Part shown: one piece after another, positions 17,767-28,600 of the stretch
Layout of the letters: every line of letters begins with the position of its first letter
Position numbering within the stretch: the first letter of the stretch is position 1
Assembly (NCBI RefSeq): GCF_000379665.1
Contig: NZ_KB903359.1
Coordinates: 1,579,340-1,643,339 of the forward strand
DNA from: Butyricimonas synergistica DSM 23225
GTDB taxonomy: Bacteria; Bacteroidota; Bacteroidia; Bacteroidales; Marinifilaceae
Length of the DNA stretch: 64,000 nt
Reading direction: 5' to 3'
Made by a program: the position numbers and the translations under genes
Notes under the pieces: model-generated
The model's input: only the letters and a program-made list of their open reading frames with translations
Told to the model about the DNA's origin: nothing
The model's database searches: none

Positions 17767-20244
17767 TTACATCAACAAGTCCAATATTTGTTTTAGCACG
17801 AAACAAACGACCCACGCCAGCACGGTCGTGTATCCCATGACGAAGAATGCCCATTTCGCCCCGATTTCCTTCCCGGTTGCGATCAACGCCGCAAAACAGG
17901 GAGAATAGAGTAACACGAAAATAATAAACACGATAGCCACGACAGGTATAAACCCATGCTCCCGCATACGCATCGCCAGTGTTGAGTTCGAGGCTTCATC
18001 GTCCTCCATCACTTCTTCCCCTTGATAAAGCACTGCCATCGTGCTTACCACGATTTCCTTGGCAGCGACCCCGGTCAGCAAACTCACACCAGCCTTCCAA
18101 TCAAAGCCCAGAGGTGCCCAGATGGGTTCCATAGCCCGTCCGATACGGCTGATATATGAATTTTCCTGACGCTTGGTCACTTCCTGCCGATGCAGGCTTT
18201 CCAGCTTGTCTTCCCGTTCATTTTTCAATCGCGCAACATCACCGGTACCCGAAGCAATCTCGACCTCGTAGGCTGCAACGACCTCCGCTTTTTGCCGATC
18301 GTATTCCGTTTCCAACTCCTTATCCACCGGGAAATATCCCAAAGCCCAAATCAATATGGAAGCAAACATGATGATTCCTCCCATCTTTTTCAGGTATTGC
18401 TCCCCTTTACTCCACATATGGCGAACCGTGGTACGCAAAGTCGGCATACGATAAGGCGGAAGTTCCATCACGAAAGGCACTTCCTGTTTATGGAAAAGCA
18501 ACCGCTTAAACAATTTCGCCATCACGATTGCCGCAATAATACCCACCAGATAAATCCCGAACAATACCAATGCCGCATACTCCTTGAAGAAAGCCCCGAC
18601 CAGTAAAATATACACCGGAAGGCGGGCGCTACAAGACATAAAGGGATTAATCAATATCGTTAATATCCGATCGCTACGATTCTCCAGCATACGCGTAGAC
18701 ATGATTGCCGGCACGTTACACCCGAAGCCCATAATCATCGGAATAAAACTCTTCCCGTGAAGACCGATCTTGTGCATGATCTTATCCATGATAAACGCCG
18801 CACGCGCCATATATCCCGTATCTTCCATAAAAGAAATGAACAGGAACAGAATTAATATATTCGGCAAGAACACGATCACGCTGCCGACTCCGCCGATAAT
18901 TCCGTCTACCAGCAAGTCCTTCAGCGGTCCCGCACTCATGTGAGTATCCACAAATTCCCCCAAGGCTCCCACTCCCGCCTCGATCCACTCCATGGGATAA
19001 CTCCCAAGGCTGAAGGTGGCAAAGAATGTTGTAAACAAAAACAACAGGAATATCGGGAACCCGAATAATTTATGCGTCACGATAGCATCTATATATTCCG
19101 TTTTACGCCGCCGATTGACGGGACTTTCCCGGTAAGTTTCTTTCAAAGCACCGGAGATAAAGCCGTATTTCGTGTCGGTAACCACCGCCTCCACGCTCTC
19201 GCCGAACGTGGACTCTATACGGCAGACATTCTCTTGTACTGTATCCATCAATTTTTCCCGGAATTTATCCTGTTGCACGAAACGCATGATTTCTTTATCG
19301 CCCTCGAGTAACATCAACGACATGAAACGGGGTGACATATGGCAAGTCAGTTCTTTTTCCTTCTCCAATTCGGCTCGAATAGCAACAATTCCATCCTCAA
19401 TCTCTTTCCCGTAATTAATATGGATATGCCGCACGATCTCGCTTCTTCCCTCGTACACCTCGATAACTTCTTCCAGTAATTCCTTCACGCCTTTTCCTTT
19501 CGAACCGATGGTCGGCATCATCGGCATCCCGATCATCTTCCCCATCTCCCGGTAATTGAAAGTCGCACCCGAACGTTCCAGCTCGTCGTACATATTCAAG
19601 GCGATTACACCCTTTACGTCCATATCGATCAACTGGGTAGACAAGTAAAGATTACGTTCCAGATTAGAAGCATCGACCACGTTGATCACCACGTCGGGAG
19701 CATGGTTCATAATATATTCCCGCACGTATTTTTCCTCGTTTGAATATGCAGATATAGAATAAGTACCCGGCAAGTCCACCACGTTGAACTCGTAGCCGTT
19801 AAAACGGAAACTCGCTTTCTTGGCATCCACGGTCACTCCCCCGTAATTCCCGACGTGTTCTTGCGAACCGCTCATGTAATTGAATAAGGTAGTCTTTCCC
19901 GCATTCGGGTTTCCCACGAAAGCCACGTGAATATGTTTGTCCCGTCCTTCCCAGTGTTTTGCAAAAGCTTCTTCCGCATCCCTTGCCGTAGCCTCAATAC
20001 CTACAATATCACTGGCTTCTGCCAAAGAAACGATCTCGATAAAAGCCGCTTCCTGCCGCCTCAAAGAGATCTCGTAACCCATGATCGCGTACTCGATAGG
20101 ATCGTTCAAAGGGGCGTTCTTTACAGCCTTTACCACTTTCCCCCGCACAAATCCCATTTCATTCAGACGTTTACGGAATGCCCCGTATCCTTTCACTTTC
20201 GTTATCACGGCGCTCTCGCCGGTCTTCAATTCTGACAATAACAT
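17767..20244 (-). CDS. feoB: Ferrous iron transporter, FeoA-FeoB fusion
   Basis: 825-residue inner-membrane Fe(II) transporter with a fused FeoA (SH3-like) domain at residues 1-73 (LSELKTGESAVITKVKGYGA). The G-protein domain follows: G1 GNPNAGKTT (111-119), G3 DLPGTYS, G4 NMYDELE. The membrane part contains the FeoB Gate motifs MGFGCNVPAIMSTR and AAKEIVVSTMAVLYQGEE. Fusion of FeoA to FeoB is the usual Bacteroidota arrangement. A Cys-rich partner follows 5 nt downstream. A promoter and a 12-bp palindrome upstream suggest iron-dependent control. Confidence 0.95.
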   Translation of the reverse strand: MLLSELKTGESAVITKVKGYGAFRKRLNEMGFVRGKVVKAVKNAPLNDPIEYAIMGYEISLRRQEAAFIEIVSLAEASDIVGIEATARDAEEAFAKHWEGRDKHIHVAFVGNPNAGKTTLFNYMSGSQEHVGNYGGVTVDAKKASFRFNGYEFNVVDLPGTYSISAYSNEEKYVREYIMNHAPDVVINVVDASNLERNLYLSTQLIDMDVKGVIALNMYDELERSGATFNYREMGKMIGMPMMPTIGSKGKGVKELLEEVIEVYEGRSEIVRHIHINYGKEIEDGIVAIRAELEKEKELTCHMSPRFMSLMLLEGDKEIMRFVQQDKFREKLMDTVQENVCRIESTFGESVEAVVTDTKYGFISGALKETYRESPVNRRRKTEYIDAIVTHKLFGFPIFLLFLFTTFFATFSLGSYPMEWIEAGVGALGEFVDTHMSAGPLKDLLVDGIIGGVGSVIVFLPNILILFLFISFMEDTGYMARAAFIMDKIMHKIGLHGKSFIPMIMGFGCNVPAIMSTRMLENRSDRILTILINPFMSCSARLPVYILLVGAFFKEYAALVLFGIYLVGIIAAIVMAKLFKRLLFHKQEVPFVMELPPYRMPTLRTTVRHMWSKGEQYLKKMGGIIMFASILIWALGYFPVDKELETEYDRQKAEVVAAYEVEIASGTGDVARLKNEREDKLESLHRQEVTKRQENSYISRIGRAMEPIWAPLGFDWKAGVSLLTGVAAKEIVVSTMAVLYQGEEVMEDDEASNSTLAMRMREHGFIPVVAIVFIIFVLLYSPCFAALIATGKEIGAKWAFFVMGYTTVLAWVVCFVLKQILDLLM

Positions 20245-20259
20245 ATCTGCATCTTTCTG

Positions 20260-20278
20260 GTTTCGCGAAACAAAGGTA
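20260..20278 (-). promoter_or_regulatory. feoB promoter -7 box with overlapping 12-bp palindrome
   Basis: Minus-strand TACCTTTG (20271-20278) matches TAnnTTTG, with TTTA 21 nt upstream. The perfect palindrome GTTTCGCGAAAC (20260-20271) covers the expected transcription start, a position where a bound repressor would block transcription. The regulator is unknown; it is not a classical Fur box. Confidence 0.45.
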
Positions 20279-20329
20279 GGATATTATTTTTATTTTTTCT
20301 AAATAAACACAGAAAAATATCGATACACG

Positions 20330-20363
20330 AAAAAGGAGCCACGAATATTCATGGCTCCCTTTT
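20330..20363 (-). terminator. Terminator of the first metalloprotease gene
   Basis: Stem GGAGCCA/TGGCTCC (20335-20341 with 20352-20358) with a paired GAAT/ATTC interior; on the minus strand it is followed by TTTTTCG. Confidence 0.7.
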
Positions 20364-20395
20364 CAACATCTATTTATAATAATCGTATGAAAATA

Positions 20396-23044
20396 CTATT
20401 TTTTCAAAGTTTCTAAAGCAACCAATAAAGCTTGGTAATGCGGACGATCATCTTTATGGGCAGTAAGAACCTTAGATTTCACTAAATTAAGTATTTTAAC
20501 ATACATCGTCGTATAATGAGCCAAAGACTCGTCATACAATTGTGCGTTCACTTCCTTTTGGAATCCATAACCATAAGTGTCACCGAATTGATGCAATTTC
20601 AATTGCTCCATAACAACTCCATTGCCATACTCTTGCTCGATGGCCGATAATTGCTCTTTAAAACAAGCCAAGAATCCACTTTCGTCCAAACCATACGCGA
20701 ACACCTCTTCAATAGAAGGCGTGTAGGCTGCCACGTTCGTCAATTTTTTGCTAGTTCCTTTCAACGTCTGCACCTGTTTTGCAAATTCAGCCAATACTCC
20801 GCGTTGCATAGTCTTTTCCAGGTCCGTCAACTTCTTACCCTTAATCGTGTTGGCAAATACGGCAGAATACAAGTCATTATAATAATCAGCTTGCGTGTAA
20901 TCACCTCCGGCTACATGCGAAGAAACAAGTACTTTCGCATCTGCCTTCAGTATATTCTGCATCACCAATCCGTATACTTTATCGTTTACTTGAGTAGCGG
21001 ATAAACCGAATTTAGAAACCACATCTTTATTTTTCAACCATTCGCTATCACACAATTGTTTCACTACCCATTTCAAAGAAGCACTTTGGCATTTTGCATC
21101 CACGGCTTGATAACGAGCTCCCGGAGTTCCGTCTTTCACTTCCGTCAGATAAATACCTCCCACGTTATACAACACGTTCATCAAATAACGATAATATTGC
21201 GTAACAATACCTTCATACAAGAACTGACGATGAGCGGTAGAAGCGTCATCCGCAATCCACTCATTCAAATGAGCCATAATATATTTCAGATTCTTGATAC
21301 CATATTCGCTGGCTTTCATCGGGTCGTCTCCCAAATCTTCCTCCACGGCACTCGGATCATAACGAGCATAAACTTGCTGTCTTCCATAACGATAACGAGG
21401 ATCTCCGGCTTTTTCATCTACCCATGATTCCAAGATTTTAGCCTCTTCTCTTACATCCAAATTACCGGCAATGGGAGAGTACAACCATTTTATAGCGTAT
21501 TCGTCATAGCAACCAAGTACAGGAGGTGTTAACTTCAGACCTTTATCCCCGGGCTGTGCCACATAGTTAAAGCGGGCATAATCCATAATTGAAGGAGTCG
21601 TTCCATATTTCTGTGTAAACGATGCACTCCGCAAAGAATCCACTGGGTAAGCATGGGAAGCTGACATATTATGCATCAATCCCAACGTGTGTCCGATCTC
21701 GTGAGCTACCACGTATTCCAAAGACTCGTCCAACACTTCTTTAGGCAGTTTTTTAGCACGCACGCGAGGGTCTATTTGCGCCGTCTGCGTGAAACGCCAC
21801 ATGTTATTCAATTTCACCACGTCGTTATAAACCAACACGGAAGCGTTTATAATTTCTCCCGTTTTCGGATCTACCCAAGACGGTCCCATGGCATTCATCG
21901 TTTTCACTGGGGAATAACGGATACAAGAATATTTCAAGTTATCCGGATCAAAATTAGGGTCTTCTTCTGCCGTCGGGAAGTCTCGCACTTGAAGGGCATT
22001 TTTAAAACCGATCTTCTCGAATGCTTGGTTCCATCTCAAAACAGCTTTGCGAATCGGTTCTTTCCACCCTTCCGGGAAAGTATTGTCAACATACCAAACA
22101 ATAGGTTTCACCGGTTCCACTAACTCTCCTCGTTCCCATGCACGCATATCCTTAGGCTCCAAACGCCAACGATTGGCAAACGTATAGGATTGAATTCCAT
22201 CCTCCTCGGTTGAAATACGTTGCTTTCCTGTCAAGAAAATACCGATACGGGAATCCGAGATTCTCGGTTTCATCCGATCCTTGTCTTCCGGCAACAACAA
22301 CACGGTACGAGTCACCTTGTTAGAAACATCTCCTAAGTTAATTGTAAAAATAAACAAAGAAGCACTCACGGAATGGGTCGTGTTGGTCGCGATGGATACA
22401 TTATCCTCGAATGCTTTCATTTCTCCTAAAGAAAACAACTCCGACTTAGGGGTAGCACTGATAGAAATCATCCCGGAAGACATTTTCGAAATAGGAGCCA
22501 ACTCGGGTACATTATCCACGAACAAGGACGACACGTTGAAAACAACGGCAGAACTGTCCGCATTATAAGCCTCAAGGGTAAACTTCTTCATGTAAGGATC
22601 GATATAATTTTCCTCTACAGCTTCTTTCAAATTAGCTTCTTTTTCGTTGTATTCCACGAGAGAATTTACACTCCTCAGGAAAATAGTACTATCCTGCAAA
22701 TCGAACCTCACGTGTAACGGAGCAGAAGGCTTATACCCTACCGTGCACAAGGTCGGGCTACTCGTTTCAGAAATGGTAGAAGCAATCAACAATTCCCGTC
22801 CCATATATTTTACCGGATATTCGAAATACACCTTATTCCCGACACGGTGCAACGTGATAAAATCCCCCTTTACAGTTTTCACCCCCGGCTTTTTCAACAA
22901 CTTGTCATACTTGCTTTCTTTCTTTGCCGGGGCTGCTTCCTCTGTTTTCCCTTTTTCTTTCTTCTTTTTCGAAGCTGCATACAGCGTGCCCCCAAGTGGC
23001 ATCAAAAATAACGCCACCAACAACAATACAATACTTTTTTTCAT
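20396..23044 (-). CDS. Secreted zinc-dependent metalloprotease (DUF5117/DUF5118-type, metzincin-like)
   Basis: 882 residues with a signal peptide (MKKSIVLLLVALFLMPLGGTLYA) and a Lys/Glu-rich linker. DUF5117-type region roughly residues 90-350 (TFANRWRLEPKD, KPIVWYVDNTFPEGW), then the catalytic site HEIGHTLGLMHNMSAS near residue 445, an HExxHxxGxxH zinc motif, followed by the Met-turn TPSIMDYARFNYVAQPGD. Conserved C-terminal helical region. Last gene of the ECF-sigma/FecR/SusC/SusD unit, so it probably trims peptides or proteins that the SusCD pair imports. Two paralogues lie at 54-59 kb. Confidence 0.9.
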   Translation of the reverse strand: MKKSIVLLLVALFLMPLGGTLYAASKKKKEKGKTEEAAPAKKESKYDKLLKKPGVKTVKGDFITLHRVGNKVYFEYPVKYMGRELLIASTISETSSPTLCTVGYKPSAPLHVRFDLQDSTIFLRSVNSLVEYNEKEANLKEAVEENYIDPYMKKFTLEAYNADSSAVVFNVSSLFVDNVPELAPISKMSSGMISISATPKSELFSLGEMKAFEDNVSIATNTTHSVSASLFIFTINLGDVSNKVTRTVLLLPEDKDRMKPRISDSRIGIFLTGKQRISTEEDGIQSYTFANRWRLEPKDMRAWERGELVEPVKPIVWYVDNTFPEGWKEPIRKAVLRWNQAFEKIGFKNALQVRDFPTAEEDPNFDPDNLKYSCIRYSPVKTMNAMGPSWVDPKTGEIINASVLVYNDVVKLNNMWRFTQTAQIDPRVRAKKLPKEVLDESLEYVVAHEIGHTLGLMHNMSASHAYPVDSLRSASFTQKYGTTPSIMDYARFNYVAQPGDKGLKLTPPVLGCYDEYAIKWLYSPIAGNLDVREEAKILESWVDEKAGDPRYRYGRQQVYARYDPSAVEEDLGDDPMKASEYGIKNLKYIMAHLNEWIADDASTAHRQFLYEGIVTQYYRYLMNVLYNVGGIYLTEVKDGTPGARYQAVDAKCQSASLKWVVKQLCDSEWLKNKDVVSKFGLSATQVNDKVYGLVMQNILKADAKVLVSSHVAGGDYTQADYYNDLYSAVFANTIKGKKLTDLEKTMQRGVLAEFAKQVQTLKGTSKKLTNVAAYTPSIEEVFAYGLDESGFLACFKEQLSAIEQEYGNGVVMEQLKLHQFGDTYGYGFQKEVNAQLYDESLAHYTTMYVKILNLVKSKVLTAHKDDRPHYQALLVALETLKK

Positions 23045-23071
23045 AATTCTATTTTTTGTGATTTACTTTGT

Positions 23072-23104
23072 GTATAAGCATGATTGTGTTCATCATGCTT
23101 ATAC
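23072..23104 (-). other. Perfect 13-bp intercistronic stem-loop before the metalloprotease gene
   Basis: GTATAAGCATGAT/ATCATGCTTATAC with a 7-nt loop, 20 nt after the lipoprotein stop and 28 nt before the protease ATG. On the minus strand no T-tract follows, so it is more likely a processing or mRNA-stability element than a full terminator. Confidence 0.65.
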
Positions 23105-23124
23105 TGTTTTTATTGTATAAATAA

Positions 23125-24069
23125 TTAATTCTTTAACAAATACCCCAACTCGACCAATTTGTTCCTCATCATCCGGAACTTTACCATCACCGGTTCAAAC
23201 TCCCCGTACTCCTCTTCAAACTTCACTTCCGTATAAGTCAACACTTTATCAATATAAGAAGAGAGATCTATACTTTCCGTGGGTATCGATTCCACGCCAC
23301 TTTTGCTATTGCAAGAAACGACAAAACCCAATTCCTCCTTACGTGTGAATTTCGTCCCTTGCAAAGCCTCTACTAAAGAGACAGCCGCATAAGACTCCAT
23401 GCTAGAAGAATACTCTAACCCCTGCTTCAAACTTTTCGTTACGTTCAAAAATGCACTCTTCCAACCAGATTGGGCAGAGGATGACAACAAACCGGTAAAA
23501 TAAGTCGTCAACGTTTTACTCGTGAACTTTTCTACTCCCAAAAACGGCAACGAATCCAAATTCACCGCGAAGGTGTTATATCCATAATAAGACTCAACTC
23601 TATTATATTCTCCCCACAAATTAACAGTTCCTATCGAATCCGCGAAGAAAAAAGCAGGCAAACGAGTTCCTTTTTCAAAACGAGCGAATATCTTATCCCT
23701 AAAACTCTCCAACACCGGAATCAATACCGACTCACGCACATCCTCGTCGACAAAATCGAGGATAGCACCGGAATAATTCGACGAAGTAGCCCCTCCCGGA
23801 TAATAGAAGATTTTCAAACGTTCATAATACGTGTACGTGTTTCCCAACATATCCACTCGCTCCTCACTCCCGATCGTGTCGTTATAATACGTGGGTACCC
23901 CATAGTCCCGGAATATCTCGTAACGCAATTTATCCAGCGGATCATCCGAATCTTCAATAATCATCCATTCTTTCTCGTGACCGGAGGGCGTCAAATCATC
24001 TTCTTTGTCGCATCCCCAGATCAAGAGAAACATAAAAAACAATCCTATATAATACAACTTTTTCATCAT
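23125..24069 (-). CDS. SusCD-associated lipoprotein of unknown function
   Basis: 314-residue lipoprotein: signal MMKKLYYIGLFFMFLLIWGC with lipobox Cys20 followed by acidic DKEDD, the export signal typical of surface lipoproteins in Bacteroidota. The body starts LDKLRYEIFRDYGVPTYYND and later has GYNTFAVNLDSLPFLGVEKF. Its position and N-terminus resemble the 'substrate import-associated zinc metallohydrolase lipoproteins' found after susD, but no HExxH is present, so if related it is not an active enzyme of that type. It lies between susD (15 nt upstream) and the metalloprotease. I do not recognise a family with certainty. Confidence 0.7.
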   Translation of the reverse strand: MMKKLYYIGLFFMFLLIWGCDKEDDLTPSGHEKEWMIIEDSDDPLDKLRYEIFRDYGVPTYYNDTIGSEERVDMLGNTYTYYERLKIFYYPGGATSSNYSGAILDFVDEDVRESVLIPVLESFRDKIFARFEKGTRLPAFFFADSIGTVNLWGEYNRVESYYGYNTFAVNLDSLPFLGVEKFTSKTLTTYFTGLLSSSAQSGWKSAFLNVTKSLKQGLEYSSSMESYAAVSLVEALQGTKFTRKEELGFVVSCNSKSGVESIPTESIDLSSYIDKVLTYTEVKFEEEYGEFEPVMVKFRMMRNKLVELGYLLKN

Positions 24070-24084
24070 ATCAACACTTTAAAA

Positions 24085-25689
24085 TTAATAACGTACCATT
24101 TCCCGTTCCGGACGAGCCTCGTTTTGCTCCAATTCTCCCTTGTTAAAAATAATCTCTTTCTGAGGCAACGGGAAGGCAAACACCACCTGATCTTTCTGCG
24201 TATCGATTTCGTAATATCCCACGGTGGTATAAAATCCCGCAACCGATGCGGCACCTTGCCACTCTCTCACGTCATGACGGATAACCTTCGTGAAAGGATG
24301 TTTTGCATTTACCGCGTAACGGCGCAAATCAAACCACCGGTGTCCCTCGTAACAAAGCTCCCGACGCCGCTCGCTCCGGACGAAAGCCACCAAATTCTCC
24401 CCGCTGGCAGCCATCTCGCTCTCGATCGCCGGCATATTCTCCGCAAGGAAACGTTTCTCCCGCAACACATTTAATGTCTGCTTCGCTCCGGATTCATCTC
24501 CCAAGATAGCTTGGGCTTCAGCTTTATTCAAGTAAGCCTCGGGCAAACGGAACAACATGTAATCTCCAATTCGTCCCGATGTTTCACGATTCTTCCAGCA
24601 CAGGAATGCCGTTTTATCCCAATGGGCTGCCGTGAAGAAAATCTGCCGGCGTAAATCGTTCGCGTGATAGCAATTCAACAAATCTGCGGACGATTTGTAA
24701 GCGGAAGCCACAGAATATTTATAACCGAAACGACCGGCACTATCCGGTTGGTGTATCTGGTTCATGATATACCCGCCCATCGTGAAGACCGTTTCCGGGG
24801 AACTCTCGTATGTAAAACTATCTCCCGCTTTCAATCCATTAATGTCCAGAATCGAATGACGTCCCCGGGCAATGGCAGAATCTGCGTAAGCAATAGCATC
24901 CTCGTACTCCTCCATGTAAAGGCTTACCCGGCTCATCAATATACAAGCTGCCGTGTAATTTGCTTTATTCGGACGGGCAGGTGTCTGGGCATCCCGGAAC
25001 GCCTCGACACTACGGCGCAAATCAGTGCGTATCTGGTCATACACCTCTTTCACCGAATTCCGGGAGAAGTATTTATCTTCAACCACTTCCGAGATCTTCA
25101 GCGGAACTCCCAACTCCCTTGCGGCACGCTCCTTGTTATAAGGTTGGGCGTAAATATTCACTAACCAATAGTAGTAATAAGCCCGCAGAAATCGGGCTTC
25201 TCCTTCCACCCGGTTCGCCAAAGTATCCTGAGCTCCCTCTCTCACGTCATCCAGCTCGTAAATAATCGAGTTCAACACGGCGATGCGTTTATACGCCTTG
25301 TTCCAATCATCTGCCGCATACTCTACAGCATCTTTATTTACAAAAGGATTGGGTTGCCACGTGTAAGCTGAAGCGGCATTTGCCCGTATCCAAGAATCTT
25401 TCTGACCATGATATCCCTCCGCGAATTCCGTTACATCATCATCCAACACGTGAATCCACGGGAAATAGCGACTCGTCTGAGACATGACCCGATTGGTGCT
25501 TCCCCCGTAATACATACTTTGAGAGAAACCCTCTTCATTAATATACGCTTCTCCTTTCAGCAATTCATCCAGATCCACTACACTCGACACGTAAGCTTGA
25601 TTTTGAGAGGTCTCCTCGAAAAAATCTTCACAAGCCGTCAATGCACATCCGACAATCAACGCGAAAACAAATATTTTTAATGTATTCAT
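24085..25689 (-). CDS. SusD/RagB-family surface lipoprotein
   Basis: About 534 residues from the ATG at 25689 (the frame upstream opens with TTG). Lipobox ALTACEDFFEE with Cys20 and an acidic +2 region. SusD hallmarks: KDAVEYAADDWNKAYKRIAVLNSIIYELDDV, EARFLRAYYYYWLVNIYAQPYNK, YMLFRLPEAYLNKAEAQAILGD, and RRRELCYEGHRWFDLRRYAV near the C-terminus. It forms the lid over its partner SusC and binds substrate at the cell surface. Ten bases separate it from susC. Confidence 0.95.
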   Translation of the reverse strand: MNTLKIFVFALIVGCALTACEDFFEETSQNQAYVSSVVDLDELLKGEAYINEEGFSQSMYYGGSTNRVMSQTSRYFPWIHVLDDDVTEFAEGYHGQKDSWIRANAASAYTWQPNPFVNKDAVEYAADDWNKAYKRIAVLNSIIYELDDVREGAQDTLANRVEGEARFLRAYYYYWLVNIYAQPYNKERAARELGVPLKISEVVEDKYFSRNSVKEVYDQIRTDLRRSVEAFRDAQTPARPNKANYTAACILMSRVSLYMEEYEDAIAYADSAIARGRHSILDINGLKAGDSFTYESSPETVFTMGGYIMNQIHQPDSAGRFGYKYSVASAYKSSADLLNCYHANDLRRQIFFTAAHWDKTAFLCWKNRETSGRIGDYMLFRLPEAYLNKAEAQAILGDESGAKQTLNVLREKRFLAENMPAIESEMAASGENLVAFVRSERRRELCYEGHRWFDLRRYAVNAKHPFTKVIRHDVREWQGAASVAGFYTTVGYYEIDTQKDQVVFAFPLPQKEIIFNKGELEQNEARPEREMVRY

Positions 25690-25699
25690 AATTTCCAAA

Positions 25700-28600
25700 T
25701 TAGAAAGTTACATTCAAAGACAAAGAATAGGTCGGGCGGACAGACAAGTTAATCACGGATGAACTTCCCGATTGCGACGTCACATCCATGCCCTTCGCTT
25801 TTTTACTTTGCCAGGTAAAGAGGTTCGTTCCGGACAAATTAATGTAAGCGGACTTCAACCCCAACTTTTTACAAATCTTATCCTCCACGTTATAGCGCAA
25901 CGACAAGGATTGCAATTTCAAATAATCCCCCTTCACGACGCGAATATTCGAATAATCGTACATCGCATATACATTATTACCTGCAAATTCATAAGTAGCA
26001 TCCCATTGATTCTTCCACCACGGGGAATTGAAACTATTGCTAGCGACCAGCCCCGGGATATTGGTTTTTTCTTCGTCACCCGGACGGCGCCAACGGTTCA
26101 CGAACTCTTTACGCATATTTTTCTGCGGGTAAGGACGGATATTAAAATCTTCACACAATTTCAACATGCGGATTTTGTTTCCCAAGCTATAAGTAAAATT
26201 AAACGACAGCCCGAATTGACGATACCCGAAATAATTGGAAAACCCTCCCTGCAACACCGGAATCCGGGTGCCACTCGGTTCCATCACCGCCAAAATCACA
26301 TCCTCGTTATTCATACTATTATATTTGGCATGCAACTCATCCGCGTTCTCCTCTTCCATCCCGTAATAAATAGGACTTCCATCCACGGAACTCAATTTTT
26401 TGAAACGATACGAGAAGAACGTTTCCAAGGGTTCTCCCGCCACTTCCACGTTACCATTAAGAAAGTCTTCGTAAGTCACATCGTCCCGCAAAATATTATT
26501 CTGATTATTGATCGCCTTGTTCACCAGGTTATTCACAACCTGTCCGATCTGCGGGTCGAAACGCCACACGAAACCGCGTTTCCCGCTTGCGGTCAACTGC
26601 TGGTTGAATGGCATAAAACTCAACGTCACCTCCACGCCTTGGTTTTCCAAGCTTCCCTCGTTCACCGTGTAACTACTGCGACCATTAATCATGGAAATCG
26701 TTTTTGTCAGGAAAGCATCAGTCGTTTTCTTGTAAAAGTATCCCACGGATCCCGAGATCTTGTTCTCCAATAGCGAGAACACCAATTCCGCATTATAGGA
26801 AGCCGTGGTTTCCCATTTCAAATCAGGATTCGGGAATGCATTCACCGTCGACTGGAATCCACCCAAGTAGGAATGAGTCGATCCTTTATTGATAATCATC
26901 TTGGAAGTCTGACCGTCAATCATGTTTCCCTGATGCCCGTAAGACAATTTCAAAGCCAACTCGTTCACATTGCTATTCCCAGCCCAGAACTGCCTGCCAA
27001 TATCCCAACGCCCGGACACAGACCAAATCGGCAACAACTTCTCCCGGCTGCGTGAACCGAACTGGTTGGAAATATCCATACGGGTATTGAAATTAATGGT
27101 GTACAAATTATTGTAAGTATAACTTGCCGAAAAATACAACGACCCTAAATTCGTTTTACTTTGCGATATCGTGGGTACATTTTTCACCAACCACTTCCGG
27201 TAAGCAGAATATTGGCTCCAATAACTACTGGCAATCAAATCCTCGTCCTCCAACGTCCCGAAACTCAACCCCCGGTCAGGATAATATCCCCGCTGCACCA
27301 TCGACACGTTGTTATATTTTTTAGAAGAAAGCTCACCACCCAAAGAAGCTGTCAGAAAATGCTTATCCTCCAAATACTGCGAATAATTCAATTGCAAACG
27401 AGCCAGCCACGAGTTCTGACGCGTGATTTTATTATTCCACTCCCCTCCCACGGGACATTCATTTTTAGGAGCCTCCCCGCCATTTCTCAACTTCTCGACA
27501 TAATACGATCCCTCTTCATAAATCTCATCCTGGTTGGTCACGCTGGATGAATAAGATGCCGTTCCTTCCACACTCAGCACGTTCCAGAACGTGTATTTCA
27601 CGAGCCCGGTCAAATTAACCGCGTTACCCTCTATCTCCTGGTAGGTCTTATCCATCTCGTTCTCCATATTAAATAGTATATCACTATACAGATCGACCTC
27701 ACTAAACTGGTAAAAAGCACGGGACCCGTCGGGATTATAAGCCGGCAACGCACGGTTCGTCTGGTAAGCATATTGCGTCACGCTCACCCCGTCCACGCTC
27801 GGCGTGTAATGTTTCTTGGAATTATTGAAATTCATGTTGAACTGGAACTGCAATTTATCGTACGTCCCGTTCAACTTCATATTGGCAGTGAACTGGTCAT
27901 TCTTTTCCTTCCGGATCACACCTCTTTGATCATTATACCCCACGGACGCATAATAACGAATATTTTCACTTCCCCCGCTCAAACTCAACGTGTGCTTGTG
28001 AGAGAACGAATTTTGCAACAACACGTCAAACCAATCCGTGTTCAACGTTTCGTAATAATCCGTCAAACGGTTGAACTCTGTGAAGTCTATCAAACCAGCC
28101 TGATAATCCAAATAAGCTTTTTCGTATCCCACGAAATTCGTTACATTATTATAACCGATCTGACGTTCGAACAACTCCCGGGAAGCCTCCACCCGCTCCT
28201 TGGAATTCATCAAATTCACCGTCTTGTCCGAATAATAAGGACGACGGGAGAAAGTTCCCGTAAAGGCGTACGAAACGGTCGGTTTTCCAACTTTTCCTTT
28301 TTTTGTCGTGATCACGATCACCCCATTGGCTGCCCTTGTTCCATATATAGCCGTGGCTGCCGCATCTTTCAACACGTCAATCCGTTCGATATCCTCCGGG
28401 TTCAATCCGGAAATAGCATTCCCCAGCAAATTCACGAAATCCAAGTCGTTCAACTGAGCCGGATCCACGTTTACCGGATCGCTCTGCACGATACCATCCA
28501 CAACCCACAACGGCTCCTGGTTACCGATCACCGTGGAATTTCCACGGATCCGCACCCGCGGTGCCGCACCAACTTGCCCTGAATTTTGCATAAAAATCAT

